The notes under the pieces are model-generated. The model ran no database searches. It saw only the letters and a program-made list of their open reading frames with translations, and was not told where the DNA came from. Made by a program: the position numbers and the translations under genes. Positions 34,972 through 43,225 of a DNA stretch of 64,000 nt are shown here, one piece after another; position 1 is the stretch's first letter; every line of letters starts with the position of its first letter. Source of the stretch: Erwinia sorbitola (GTDB lineage: Bacteria; Pseudomonadota; Gammaproteobacteria; Enterobacterales; Enterobacteriaceae). The DNA lies in contig NZ_CP046509.1 in the NCBI RefSeq assembly GCF_009738185.1, positions 3,537,501 through 3,601,500 on the forward strand, in the 5' to 3' direction.

Positions 34972-35300
34972 TGAGCCATTCAGCAACTGAGCATGGCGCT
35001 TCTCACGGCAGCGTGAAGTCTTATATGATCGGCTTTATTCTGTCGATCATTCTGACCGGTATCCCATTCTGGATGGTCATGGACGGCGGCGCTTCTAAAG
35101 CGACCATCCTCGCTGTTGTTCTGGTGTGTGCGGTAGTCCAGGTGCTGGTGCATCTGGTTTACTTCCTGCACCTGGACAGCAAGTCTGAGGGCGGCTGGAA
35201 CCTGATTGCTATCGTGTTTGCAGCACTTATCATCCTGATTGTTGTTGTCGGCTCGCTATGGATCATGTGGAACCTCAACTACAACATGATGAGCCACTAA
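34971..35300 (+). CDS. cyoD: Cytochrome bo3 ubiquinol oxidase subunit IV
   Basis: Small three-helix subunit needed for CuB assembly. Starts MSHSATEHGASHGSVKSYMIGF and has 109 residues, as in E. coli. The ATG shares one base with the cyoC stop; a longer in-frame reading frame beginning inside cyoC has no similarity. Confidence 0.96.
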   Translation: MSHSATEHGASHGSVKSYMIGFILSIILTGIPFWMVMDGGASKATILAVVLVCAVVQVLVHLVYFLHLDSKSEGGWNLIAIVFAALIILIVVVGSLWIMWNLNYNMMSH

Positions 35301-35310
35301 CAGAGCTACT

Positions 35311-36201
35311 GTGATGATTAAGCAATACCTGCAAGTAACAAAACCAGGAATTATTTTCGGGAATTTAATTTCTGTCATCGGGGGATTTCTGCTGGCTTCT
35401 AAAGGCAGCATTGACTATTCCCTGTTTCTCTTCACCTTAGTCGGCGTCTCGCTGGTGGTTGCTTCAGGTTGTGTTTATAACAACTTTATCGACCGTGATA
35501 TCGACAAAAAAATGGAGAGAACCAAGAATCGGGTGCTGGTTAAAGGCCTCATCTCTCCGAAATTAAGCCTGGTTTATGCAACCGCTTTGGGTATTGCTGG
35601 CTTCGCGATGCTGTATTTCGGAGCAAATCCGCTGGCGATGTGGCTGGCGGTGATGGGTTTTGTGGTTTATGTCGGCGTTTACAGCCTCTACATGAAGCGC
35701 AACTCCGTATACGGCACTCTGATTGGCAGCCTTTCCGGCGCTGCGCCTCCAGTGATTGGCTACTGTGCCGTCACCAACCAGTTTGATGCTGGTGCGTTGA
35801 TCCTGCTGGCTATCTTTAGCCTGTGGCAGATGCCGCATTCTTATGCGATTGCTATCTTCCGCTTTAAAGATTACCAGGCAGCCAATATCCCGGTTCTGCC
35901 GGTGGTGAAAGGTATCTCAGTGGCGAAAAACCATATCACGGTGTATATCATCGCGTTTATGGTTGCCACTCTGATGCTGACGCTGGTGGGTTATGCCGGA
36001 TATAAATATCTGGTTGTGGCCGCCGCAGTTAGCGTCTGGTGGCTGGGTATGGCACTGTCAGGTTACAAAACTCAGAACGATCGCGTCTGGGCTCGTAAGC
36101 TGTTTGTGTTCTCGATTGTGGCAATCACCGCGTTAAGCGTGATGATGTCTGTCGACTTTATGACCCCAGCCTCTAAAGACCTGCTGACTTACGTCAGATA
36201 A
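35311..36201 (+). CDS. cyoE: Protoheme IX farnesyltransferase (heme O synthase)
   Basis: UbiA-family membrane prenyltransferase that adds a farnesyl group to heme b to make heme o for CyoB. The prenyl-diphosphate-binding motif NNFIDRDIDKKMERTKNR (about residues 60–77) and the second Asp-rich loop FRFKDYQAANIPVLP are present. 296 residues from the GTG at 35311; the adjacent ATG at 35314 would remove one residue and is equally possible. Last gene of the operon, followed by a terminator. Confidence 0.96.
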   Translation: MMIKQYLQVTKPGIIFGNLISVIGGFLLASKGSIDYSLFLFTLVGVSLVVASGCVYNNFIDRDIDKKMERTKNRVLVKGLISPKLSLVYATALGIAGFAMLYFGANPLAMWLAVMGFVVYVGVYSLYMKRNSVYGTLIGSLSGAAPPVIGYCAVTNQFDAGALILLAIFSLWQMPHSYAIAIFRFKDYQAANIPVLPVVKGISVAKNHITVYIIAFMVATLMLTLVGYAGYKYLVVAAAVSVWWLGMALSGYKTQNDRVWARKLFVFSIVAITALSVMMSVDFMTPASKDLLTYVR

Positions 36202-36222
36202 CGGTTAGTACACATCTCTGCT

Positions 36223-36250
36223 AAGGGCGCGATTTCGCGCCCTTTCTTTT
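36223..36250 (+). terminator. Terminator of the cyo operon
   Basis: Stem AAGGGCGCGA/TCGCGCCCTT with a tight loop followed by TTCTTTTTG. Confidence 0.85.
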
Positions 36251-36304
36251 TGTTACCACTAACTCGAAAGTATTGTTTTACCCCCCCTGCCCTCCCACAT
36301 AAAC

Positions 36305-36403
36305 TATACCCCTAATAATTCGAGGTGCAGGCAGGCGGCAACGCAGCGAATCCTCAGGTGTTTACTCCGGTCAATGACCTGCGCCTCTTAGTATGACGCT
36401 ATC
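36305..36403. repeat. YPAL-like palindromic intergenic repeat, shortened copy
   Basis: Begins TATACCCCTAATAATTCGAG, shares GTGCAGGCAGGCGGCAACGC with the next copy and ends near TAGTATGACGCTAT. Compared with the next unit it lacks about 25 bp of the right arm. Confidence 0.7.
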
Positions 36404-36530
36404 TATACCCTAAATAATTCAGGGTGCAGGCAGGCGGCAACGCAGCAAATCCCCGGGAGCTTACTCCAGTAAGTGACCGGGGTGAGCGAGGAGAGTCAAC
36501 GATCCTGCGGCCTGAAGTATGACGGGTATA
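36404..36530. repeat. YPAL-like palindromic intergenic repeat, full copy
   Basis: A 127-bp unit with terminal inverted repeats TATACCC…GGGTATA and internal palindromic arms (CCCCGGGAGCTTACT and AGTAAGTGACCGGGG). It ends 22 bp before the yajR start. The pattern resembles palindromic repeats found between genes in Yersinia, Serratia and Erwinia; the class name is from memory. Confidence 0.75.
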
Positions 36531-36552
36531 AGTGCGACAGATTGAGGTAGTA

Positions 36553-37920
36553 ATGAACGACAATAAAATGACTCCAGTCGAGCTGCGTGCGACATGGGGT
36601 TTGGGGACGGTTTTTTCCCTACGAATGCTGGGAATGTTTATGGTGTTGCCTGTGCTGACCACTTACGGCATGGCATTGCAGGGAGCGAGTGAAGCACTTA
36701 TCGGACTCGCCATTGGCATATATGGCCTGGCACAGGCCGTGTTTCAAATTCCTTTCGGGCTTCTTTCTGACCGCATTGGTCGTAAGCCGCTGATTGTTGG
36801 TGGATTACTGATTTTTGTTCTCGGTAGTGTTATTGCTGCGATGACCACGTCGATTTGGGGCATTATCCTCGGACGAGCCTTACAGGGTTCGGGTGCTATT
36901 GCTGCGGCGGTGATGGCTCTGCTGTCCGATCTGACGCGCGAACAGAATCGTACCAAAGCGATGGCCTTTATCGGCATCAGCTTCGGTATTACCTTTGCCA
37001 TTGCTATGGTGCTTGGCCCGATAATCACCAATGCCCTCGGCCTTCATGCCCTGTTCTGGATGATTGCTCTGCTGGCTTGCGGCGGGATTATTATCACTCT
37101 GCTGGTGGTGCCGTCAGCATCAAATCATGTGCTTAACCGTGAATCCGGTATTGTTAAGGGCAGTATCCGCGATGTGCTGACTAACAGCCGCCTGGTAAAG
37201 CTGAATATTGGTATTCTCTGCCTGCATATTCTGTTGATGTCGAGTTTTGTCGCTTTGCCTGGACAATTTGAGCAGGCCGGACTGCCCCCTGCTGAACACT
37301 GGAAAGTGTATCTGGTGACCATGCTGATCGCTTTTGCCAGCGTGCTGCCGTTTATTATCTATGCCGAAGTGAAACGCCGTATGAAACGGGTGTTTGTCGG
37401 CTGCGTGGCATTGATGCTGGTGGCAGAGGTGGTGCTGTGGGGTGCCGGTAATCATTTCTGGACGCTGGTAATTGGCGTGCAGCTGTTCTTTATTGGCTTC
37501 AACCTGATGGAGGCTATTCTGCCTTCACTGGTCAGCAAAGAGTCGCCTCCGGGTTATAAGGGCACGGCAATGGGGCTCTACTCCACCAGTCAGTTTATTG
37601 GCGTGGCAATTGGCGGCAGCATGGGCGGCTGGGTGTATGGCCATATTGATGCACAAAGTGTCTTTCTGGTCGGGGCATTAATCGCCGCTGCCTGGCTGCT
37701 GGTGAGTTTAAGCATGCAGGAACCGCCCTATGTCAGCAGCCTGCGCATCACGCTGGAAGACAGTAACGAAGATAAAGATATTCTGGAGCAGCGTCTGAAA
37801 GCCCAGCCGGGCGTGGCAGCAGTATTTATCGTGCCCGAAGAGCGTAGCGCCTACGTCAAAATCGACAGTAAAGTGACAAGCCGCGCGGAATTGGAAAAAC
37901 TGATCGCAGCAGCGGTATAA
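36553..37920 (+). CDS. yajR: MFS transporter YajR
   Basis: Twelve-helix proton-driven drug-efflux-like transporter with an extra C-terminal ferredoxin-like domain (YVSSLRITLEDSNEDKDILEQRLKAQPGVAAVFIVPEERSAYVKIDSKV) that marks YajR. Motif A is GLLSDRIGRKPLIVGG. The start MNDNKMTPVELRATWGLGTVFSLRM matches the family, with GAGGTAG upstream; it gives 455 residues. The physiological substrate is not established. Confidence 0.95.
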   Translation: MNDNKMTPVELRATWGLGTVFSLRMLGMFMVLPVLTTYGMALQGASEALIGLAIGIYGLAQAVFQIPFGLLSDRIGRKPLIVGGLLIFVLGSVIAAMTTSIWGIILGRALQGSGAIAAAVMALLSDLTREQNRTKAMAFIGISFGITFAIAMVLGPIITNALGLHALFWMIALLACGGIIITLLVVPSASNHVLNRESGIVKGSIRDVLTNSRLVKLNIGILCLHILLMSSFVALPGQFEQAGLPPAEHWKVYLVTMLIAFASVLPFIIYAEVKRRMKRVFVGCVALMLVAEVVLWGAGNHFWTLVIGVQLFFIGFNLMEAILPSLVSKESPPGYKGTAMGLYSTSQFIGVAIGGSMGGWVYGHIDAQSVFLVGALIAAAWLLVSLSMQEPPYVSSLRITLEDSNEDKDILEQRLKAQPGVAAVFIVPEERSAYVKIDSKVTSRAELEKLIAAAV

Positions 37921-38026
37921 AACTCGCTGCGCAGCCGGGGCGTTACCGGCGTAGTTAGTCTGGATTCGAACAGCGCTTTAATCCCGGAGCGCAGGCGTAG
38001 TGCGTGAGGATTTTATTCGCTGCGCT

Positions 38027-38051
38027 CACCCTCCGGGCAGTCCGGAGGGTG
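38027..38051. repeat. GC-rich hairpin between yajR and yajQ
   Basis: Perfect 10-bp inverted repeat CACCCTCCGG/CCGGAGGGTG with a five-base loop, in the convergent 196-bp spacer. Without a T tract it is more a REP-like element or processing hairpin than an intrinsic terminator. Confidence 0.5.
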
Positions 38052-38116
38052 TTCAAATTGCCAGGCTATTCGTGAGCACTGTGCGAATTCAGAATGGCTG
38101 GTAAGATAGCCCGAAG

Positions 38117-38608
38117 TTAATCGCGGAAGTTCTTGAACTGGAACGGCTGCCCCAAATCCGCCTTACGCACTAATGCCATAGCTGCCTGCAGGTCATCCCG
38201 TGACTTACCGGTCACGCGCAGTTCATCACCCTGAATCTGCGTCTGTACTTTGATCTTGCTGTCTTTGATCTGCTTAACCAATTTTTTAGCGATATCGGAT
38301 TCGATACCTTTTTTCATTTTGGCTTCAACAGTCCAGGTTTTACCGCTATGGATAATCTGCTCAGGCACGTCCAGCGCTGCACCTTCAATGCCGCGCTTCA
38401 GCAACTTCTCACGCAGAATGTCCACCAGCTGCTTCACCTGGAAGTCAGACTCGCTCAATACTTTGATGGATTCGTTTTTTTCGTTCAGTTCAAAACTCGC
38501 TTCTACACCGCGAAAATCGAAGCGGGTAGAAATCTCACGGTTGGCAATATCCACCGCGTTACGCACTTCCTGCATATCAATTTCAGAAACGATATCGAAA
38601 GATGGCAT
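38117..38608 (-). CDS. yajQ: Nucleotide-binding protein YajQ
   Basis: UPF0234/YajQ family, 163 residues with two RNP-like domains. The N-terminus MPSFDIVSEIDMQEVRNAVDIANREISTRFDFRGVEASFEL and the C-terminal QGDELRVTGKSRDDLQAAMALVRKADLGQPFQFKNFRD are diagnostic. Homologues in Xanthomonas and Pseudomonas bind cyclic-di-GMP; the function in enterics is not settled. Divergent from panE. Confidence 0.95.
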   Translation of the reverse strand: MPSFDIVSEIDMQEVRNAVDIANREISTRFDFRGVEASFELNEKNESIKVLSESDFQVKQLVDILREKLLKRGIEGAALDVPEQIIHSGKTWTVEAKMKKGIESDIAKKLVKQIKDSKIKVQTQIQGDELRVTGKSRDDLQAAMALVRKADLGQPFQFKNFRD

Positions 38609-38735
38609 GATCTATTCTCCTGATACTAAAGTGACAGGCATAATACCTTCTTGCAGCAGGTAAATAAAACCGCTGGCGCTGAAAGCTATAATAATGAGCA
38701 GGACGGGTAACTCAACCCGCATGCGGGGAGGAACA

Positions 38736-39656
38736 ATGAAAATTACCGTATTAGGATGCGGAGCTTTGGGGCAGATTTGGTTAGCTGCACTTGAACAGCA
38801 GGGACATGAGGTTCAGGGCTGGCTGCGGGTTCCACAGCCATACTGCTCGGTCAATGTTATCGGCCTTAACGGCGAGACGCTGAATAAGACATTCATTGCT
38901 AACGATCCGGCTTTTCTTGGAGACAGCGAACTGCTTATCGTCACGCTAAAAGCCTGGCAGGTTTCTGAAGCAGTGAAAAATATGCAGTCTGTTCTGCCCG
39001 CGCACTGCCCGGTGCTCCTGTTACACAACGGTATGGGTACGCTGGATGAGTTACAAGGGCTGCCCCAGCCGCTGCTGCGCGGTGTCACCACGCACGCTGC
39101 CAGACGCGATGGCACGGTTATTGTGCATGTCGCCTCGGGCATTACCCATATTGGCCCTGTCTCTGCCGCCGGTGAAGATATGAGCGAGCTGGCCGAAATA
39201 CTGCACCGCGCCCTGCCGGACGTTGCCTGGCATAATAACGTCGCCTCAGCCGCCTGGCAGAAACTGGCGGTGAACTGCGTGATTAACCCGCTGTCCGTTT
39301 TCTACAACTGTACTAACGGTGAGCTGGCTGAACATCGGCAGGAGATCGAGGCGTTAAGTAATGAAGTCGCCGCAGTGATGGAGCGTGAAGGTCAGCATAC
39401 CTCGCGCGAATGGCTAATCGACTATGTGCTGGAAGTCATCCGCAGTACGGCGGGTAACACCTCGTCAATGTTGCAGGACATCCGCGCACAGCGCCGTACT
39501 GAAATCGACTACATCAACGGCTATGTTATCCGTCGTGGGCGCGCCCAGGGGATCTCCAGTCCGGAAAACAGCCGTCTCTACGAATTTATTAAGCGAAAGG
39601 AACAAGATTATGACCGCGAATCCATCGGTTCTGGTTTGCCTGGCACCTGGGAGTGA
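38736..39656 (+). CDS. panE: 2-dehydropantoate 2-reductase
   Basis: Reduces ketopantoate to pantoate with NADPH in the coenzyme A pathway. N-terminal Rossmann motif MKITVLGCGALGQIW (GxGxxG). Catalytic Lys in WQKLAVNCVINPLSVFYNCTNGEL; C-terminal substrate motif MLQDIRAQRRTEIDYINGY. 306 residues. GGGAGGA precedes the ATG at 38736. Overlaps yajL by 47 bp, so the pair is coupled. Confidence 0.95.
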   Translation: MKITVLGCGALGQIWLAALEQQGHEVQGWLRVPQPYCSVNVIGLNGETLNKTFIANDPAFLGDSELLIVTLKAWQVSEAVKNMQSVLPAHCPVLLLHNGMGTLDELQGLPQPLLRGVTTHAARRDGTVIVHVASGITHIGPVSAAGEDMSELAEILHRALPDVAWHNNVASAAWQKLAVNCVINPLSVFYNCTNGELAEHRQEIEALSNEVAAVMEREGQHTSREWLIDYVLEVIRSTAGNTSSMLQDIRAQRRTEIDYINGYVIRRGRAQGISSPENSRLYEFIKRKEQDYDRESIGSGLPGTWE

Positions 39657-40206
39657 AGAAACCGAGGCCGTCACCACCATCGATTTATTGGTACGTGCCG
39701 GGATCACCGTGGTCACCGCCAGCGTTGCTGACGATGGTAACTGTGAAATAGTCTGCTCGCGCGGCGTACGGCTGCTGGCCGATGCCCCTCTGGTAGAAGT
39801 CGCTGACGATGAATACGCCGCGATTGTCCTGCCTGGTGGCCTGAAAGGCGCTGAGTGCTTCCGCGACAGCCCACTGCTGGTGGAAACCGTGCGTCATTTC
39901 AATCAGGCTGGCCGTATCGTTGCCGCTATCTGCGCCGCTGCGGGTACGGTGCTGATCCCACACGACCTGTTCCCGGTAGGCAATATGACTGGCTATCCTG
40001 GCCTGAAAGAGACGATACCGGAAGAAAAATGGATGGATCGCCGCGTAGTCTGGGACAGGCGCGTCAATCTGCTGACCAGCCAGGGGCCGGGCACTGCGAT
40101 TGATTTCGCACTGAAGCTGATTGATTTAATCGTCGGGAAAGAGAAAGCGCGGGAAGTGGCGGAGCAGATGGTATTGGCCGCAGGGATTTACGATTATCGC
40201 GATTAA
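39610..40206 (+). CDS. yajL: DJ-1/PfpI-family protein YajL
   Basis: Oxidative-stress chaperone and protein/nucleotide deglycase of the DJ-1 family. The start MTANPSVLVCLAPGSEETEAVTTIDLL, conserved Glu in GSEE and the nucleophile-elbow Cys in AAICAAAGTV identify it. 198 residues. The ATG lies within the 3' end of panE. Confidence 0.94.
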   Translation: MTANPSVLVCLAPGSEETEAVTTIDLLVRAGITVVTASVADDGNCEIVCSRGVRLLADAPLVEVADDEYAAIVLPGGLKGAECFRDSPLLVETVRHFNQAGRIVAAICAAAGTVLIPHDLFPVGNMTGYPGLKETIPEEKWMDRRVVWDRRVNLLTSQGPGTAIDFALKLIDLIVGKEKAREVAEQMVLAAGIYDYRD

Positions 40207-40217
40207 TATTTTGTAAG

Positions 40218-40277
40218 TGTGCGGCCGGACGTACCAGACGCCGGCGGCGCAGCCAGTTCGCGTCCGGCCAGCGCACA
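40218..40277. repeat. Long imperfect inverted repeat between yajL and thiI
   Basis: TGTGC-GGCCGGACG pairs with CGTCCGGCC-AGCGCACA around a GC-rich loop containing ACGCCGGCGGCG. It lies between convergent genes. It may stop transcription or be a REP-like element. Confidence 0.5.
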
Positions 40278-40360
40278 GCCACCGCAGCATACAATGAGTA
40301 CGTGAGGATGGCGAGCACTGCCCGGGCACGAAATGGCAGGTAAGCCAGGATGGAACAGAC

Positions 40361-41809
40361 TTACGGACGATACACTTTAACGTTTTTGAAGCCCTGCTCG
40401 TGCAGATAGAGCGCCTGAAGGCGGCTCATCACACCACGCTCGCAGTACAGCAGCCAGGTCTTATTCTGGTCGAGATCGCCAAACTGCGTAGCCAGCTTAT
40501 AAAACGGCAGCGATTTGACTTCCACGCCTTCCAGCATCAGCGGTCGTGCATCCTGCTCGTCGTTAGAGCGGATATCCAGAACCACATCGTTTTCAGAGAA
40601 AGAGGCCACGGTTTCAACCTCAGCCACCTCTTCTTCTGTCTTCTCAGCGATCTGGCGAATATCAACGTTGGTCGCTTCATCAACCATGCGGTCGAGAATA
40701 GCAAAGTCAAAGTTCTGCTCTTCCGCTTCAATCTTCGCTTTTACCGCTTTCACCGTCGGGCTTTTAGATATTACACCGCAGTATTCAGGCATGGTACGGG
40801 CAAAATCTTCCGTGCCAATCTCACGTGCAATTTTGATGATGTGCTCTTTATCATGGGAGATCAGCGGGCGCAGAATCAGCGTATCACTGGCATTATCGAT
40901 CAGCCGCAGGTTGGTTAGCGTCTGGCTCGACACCTGGCCTAAAGCCTCACCCGTGACCAGCGCCTGCACGCCATAGCGCTCGGCCACTTTTGATGCAGCG
41001 CGCACCATCATGCGTTTCAGCACTACGCCCATCTGGCCGTCATCGATTTTTTCGAGGATCTCACCCACTACCGGCTCAAAGTTTATTGCGACAAAACGCA
41101 CGCGATGCGAACTGCCGTAACGCTTCCACAGATAGTGCGCCACCTGACGAACACCGATTTCATGTGCGGCACCGCCAAGATTAAAGAAGCAGTAGTGCAC
41201 GCGGCAGCCACGGCGCATCAGCATATAGCTGGAAACGCCGGAATCAAAACCACCGGAGATCAGCGACAGCACATCTTCCTGAGTACCGATTGGATAACCA
41301 CCGATACCTTCATAACGTGCGGTCACCAGGATCAGGCGATCGTCTTCGATCTCCAGATTCACCGTAACTTCCGGACGATTAAGCTGCACCTGAGCAGTGG
41401 CAACATGCTGATTGAGGCCGCCCCCCACATAGCGTTCCACATCCTGTGAGCTGAATTCATGTTTCCCACGGCGCTTTACGCGCACGCAGAACGTCTTACC
41501 TTCGATGCGCTCGCGGTTCATTTCCAGAACCTGCTCGAAAATATGATGCACATCGTTATACGAGCGATCTTCCACGGCCAGAACATGATGAATGCCCGGG
41601 ATACGTGTCAGTTCAGCAACGATTGCTTCACGCTGATTTTCGTCTTTGGCACGGACTTCGATATTGTCCCAGTGGCGTACCACCGCGAGGCTCTCATCGT
41701 AATGCTTCAGAACGTTGCGGATGTTACCAGTGAGGATTTTGATAAAGCGCAGGCGTACAGACTGACTTTTAATCGTAATTTCAGGGAATAACTTAATGAT
41801 AAACTTCAT
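40361..41809 (-). CDS. thiI: tRNA uridine 4-sulfurtransferase ThiI
   Basis: Sulfur carrier that makes 4-thiouridine at tRNA position 8 and supplies sulfur for the thiamine thiazole. Domains in order: ferredoxin-like and THUMP (about 1–165), PP-loop ATPase with SLISGGFDSGV (about 180–370), rhodanese domain with active Cys in LLYCERGVMSR (about residue 456). 482 residues as in E. coli. The 256-bp gap to xseB contains both promoters and no gene. Confidence 0.97.
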   Translation of the reverse strand: MKFIIKLFPEITIKSQSVRLRFIKILTGNIRNVLKHYDESLAVVRHWDNIEVRAKDENQREAIVAELTRIPGIHHVLAVEDRSYNDVHHIFEQVLEMNRERIEGKTFCVRVKRRGKHEFSSQDVERYVGGGLNQHVATAQVQLNRPEVTVNLEIEDDRLILVTARYEGIGGYPIGTQEDVLSLISGGFDSGVSSYMLMRRGCRVHYCFFNLGGAAHEIGVRQVAHYLWKRYGSSHRVRFVAINFEPVVGEILEKIDDGQMGVVLKRMMVRAASKVAERYGVQALVTGEALGQVSSQTLTNLRLIDNASDTLILRPLISHDKEHIIKIAREIGTEDFARTMPEYCGVISKSPTVKAVKAKIEAEEQNFDFAILDRMVDEATNVDIRQIAEKTEEEVAEVETVASFSENDVVLDIRSNDEQDARPLMLEGVEVKSLPFYKLATQFGDLDQNKTWLLYCERGVMSRLQALYLHEQGFKNVKVYRP

Positions 41810-42065
41810 GGCGGCATGTATTCGTCAGGTAATTAAGTGCTGAAAAGGAGGGCGCTTAACTGATAAAATCAGAGTCTTGCAAATTGGCTTACGCCCTTTG
41901 CATCCAGGCGCAGTAGTATATCATCTTTGTACAGAGGCCGCTTTCTTGATCTGCAGCCCTGATTACCCTTCCCGGCATTGCGAAAAATGCAGGGATATTT
42001 TGCTAATCATTTAGAGTCAGCTACCATGAGCGCTTACTGATGAAAATGATAAGTCAGGATTAAAA

Positions 42066-42308
42066 ATGCCGAAAAAAGCCGAACAACCCGCAAACTTTGA
42101 AACCTCACTGCAACAGCTGGAGCAGATTGTCACCCGCCTTGAGAGCGGTAATCTGCCGCTGGAAGAGGCGTTGAATGAATTTGAGCGGGGCGTGCAGCTG
42201 GCACGCACCGGGCAGCAGACGCTGCAACAGGCTGAACAGCGCGTACAGATTTTACTGAGCGATGATAAAAATGCCGATCTCACCCCTTTCACGCCGGAAA
42301 ATGAGTAA
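42066..42308 (+). CDS. xseB: Exodeoxyribonuclease VII small subunit
   Basis: Helical small subunit of ExoVII, which degrades single-stranded DNA. 80 residues with the family core FETSLQQLEQIVTRLESGNLPLEEALNEFERGVQLAR. Its stop shares a base with the ispA start, and dxs follows, so xseB-ispA-dxs is one operon. Confidence 0.96.
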   Translation: MPKKAEQPANFETSLQQLEQIVTRLESGNLPLEEALNEFERGVQLARTGQQTLQQAEQRVQILLSDDKNADLTPFTPENE

Positions 42309-43207
42309 TGGATTTTAACCTGTTACTCACCGCGCACTATCAGCGGGTGAACGCAGCACTGCAACGCTTTATATCGCAACTGCCATTTCAGAGTAGTCCT
42401 CTGGTGCAGGCCATGGAATATGGTGCATTATTAGGTGGCAAGCGGTTGCGCCCTTTCCTGGTGTATGCCACGGGTGAAATGCTGCACGCTGACGATGCCG
42501 CGCTTGATGCCCCGGCTGCTGCCGTTGAGTGTATTCACGCATATTCTCTGATCCATGACGACCTGCCAGCAATGGATGATGACAGCCTGCGTCGTGGCCA
42601 GCCCACCTGCCATATCAAGTTTGGCGAAGATTCTGCCATTCTGGCGGGGGATGCCCTACAGACTCTGGCCTTTTCTATTCTTGCCGATACGCCGATGCCT
42701 GGCGTGACGGCTGAAGCCCGTATCGCCATGCTGTCAGAGCTGGCACAGGCCAGCGGTGTCGCCGGGATGTGCGGGGGCCAGGCGCTGGATCTGGCAGCCG
42801 AAGGTAAACAGGTCAATCTCCAGGAGCTGGAGAAGATTCATCGCCATAAGACCGGCGCGCTGATCCGTTCTGCGGTGCGTCTTGGCGCGCTCGCAGCCGG
42901 TGATGCAGGGCGCGCTGCCCTGCCCGCGCTCGATCGTTATGCCAATGCGATAGGTCTGGCTTTCCAGGTACAGGACGACATTCTGGACGTTATCGGCGAT
43001 ACCGCCGTGCTCGGCAAACGGCAGGGAGCCGATCAGCAATTAGGTAAAAGCACCTACCCGGCACTGATGGGTCTTGACAGCGCCCGGGCAAAAGCATGGG
43101 ATCTCTATCAGGAATCCCTCAGCGCATTAGAAACGCTTGCCGCACAGTCTTACAACACGGCCCCTCTGCGGGCGTTGGCAGGCTTTATAATTGAACGCGA
43201 TAAATAA
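42308..43207 (+). CDS. ispA: Farnesyl diphosphate synthase
   Basis: Condenses IPP with DMAPP and GPP to farnesyl diphosphate. 299 residues. First Asp-rich motif HDDLPAMDDDSLRRG and second motif QVQDDILDVIGD bind the diphosphate–Mg2+ groups. GGKRLRPFLVY near residue 45 is the IPP-binding Lys/Arg region. Overlaps xseB by one base; dxs starts 18 bp downstream. Confidence 0.97.
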   Translation: MDFNLLLTAHYQRVNAALQRFISQLPFQSSPLVQAMEYGALLGGKRLRPFLVYATGEMLHADDAALDAPAAAVECIHAYSLIHDDLPAMDDDSLRRGQPTCHIKFGEDSAILAGDALQTLAFSILADTPMPGVTAEARIAMLSELAQASGVAGMCGGQALDLAAEGKQVNLQELEKIHRHKTGALIRSAVRLGALAAGDAGRAALPALDRYANAIGLAFQVQDDILDVIGDTAVLGKRQGADQQLGKSTYPALMGLDSARAKAWDLYQESLSALETLAAQSYNTAPLRALAGFIIERDK

Positions 43208-43225
43208 CTTCCAAATGAGTGTCCG

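Noticed and set aside
40218..40277. Small RNA gene between yajL and thiI
   Set aside because: There is only an imperfect GC-rich inverted repeat with no promoter-like sequence; a REP-like element between convergent genes is simpler.
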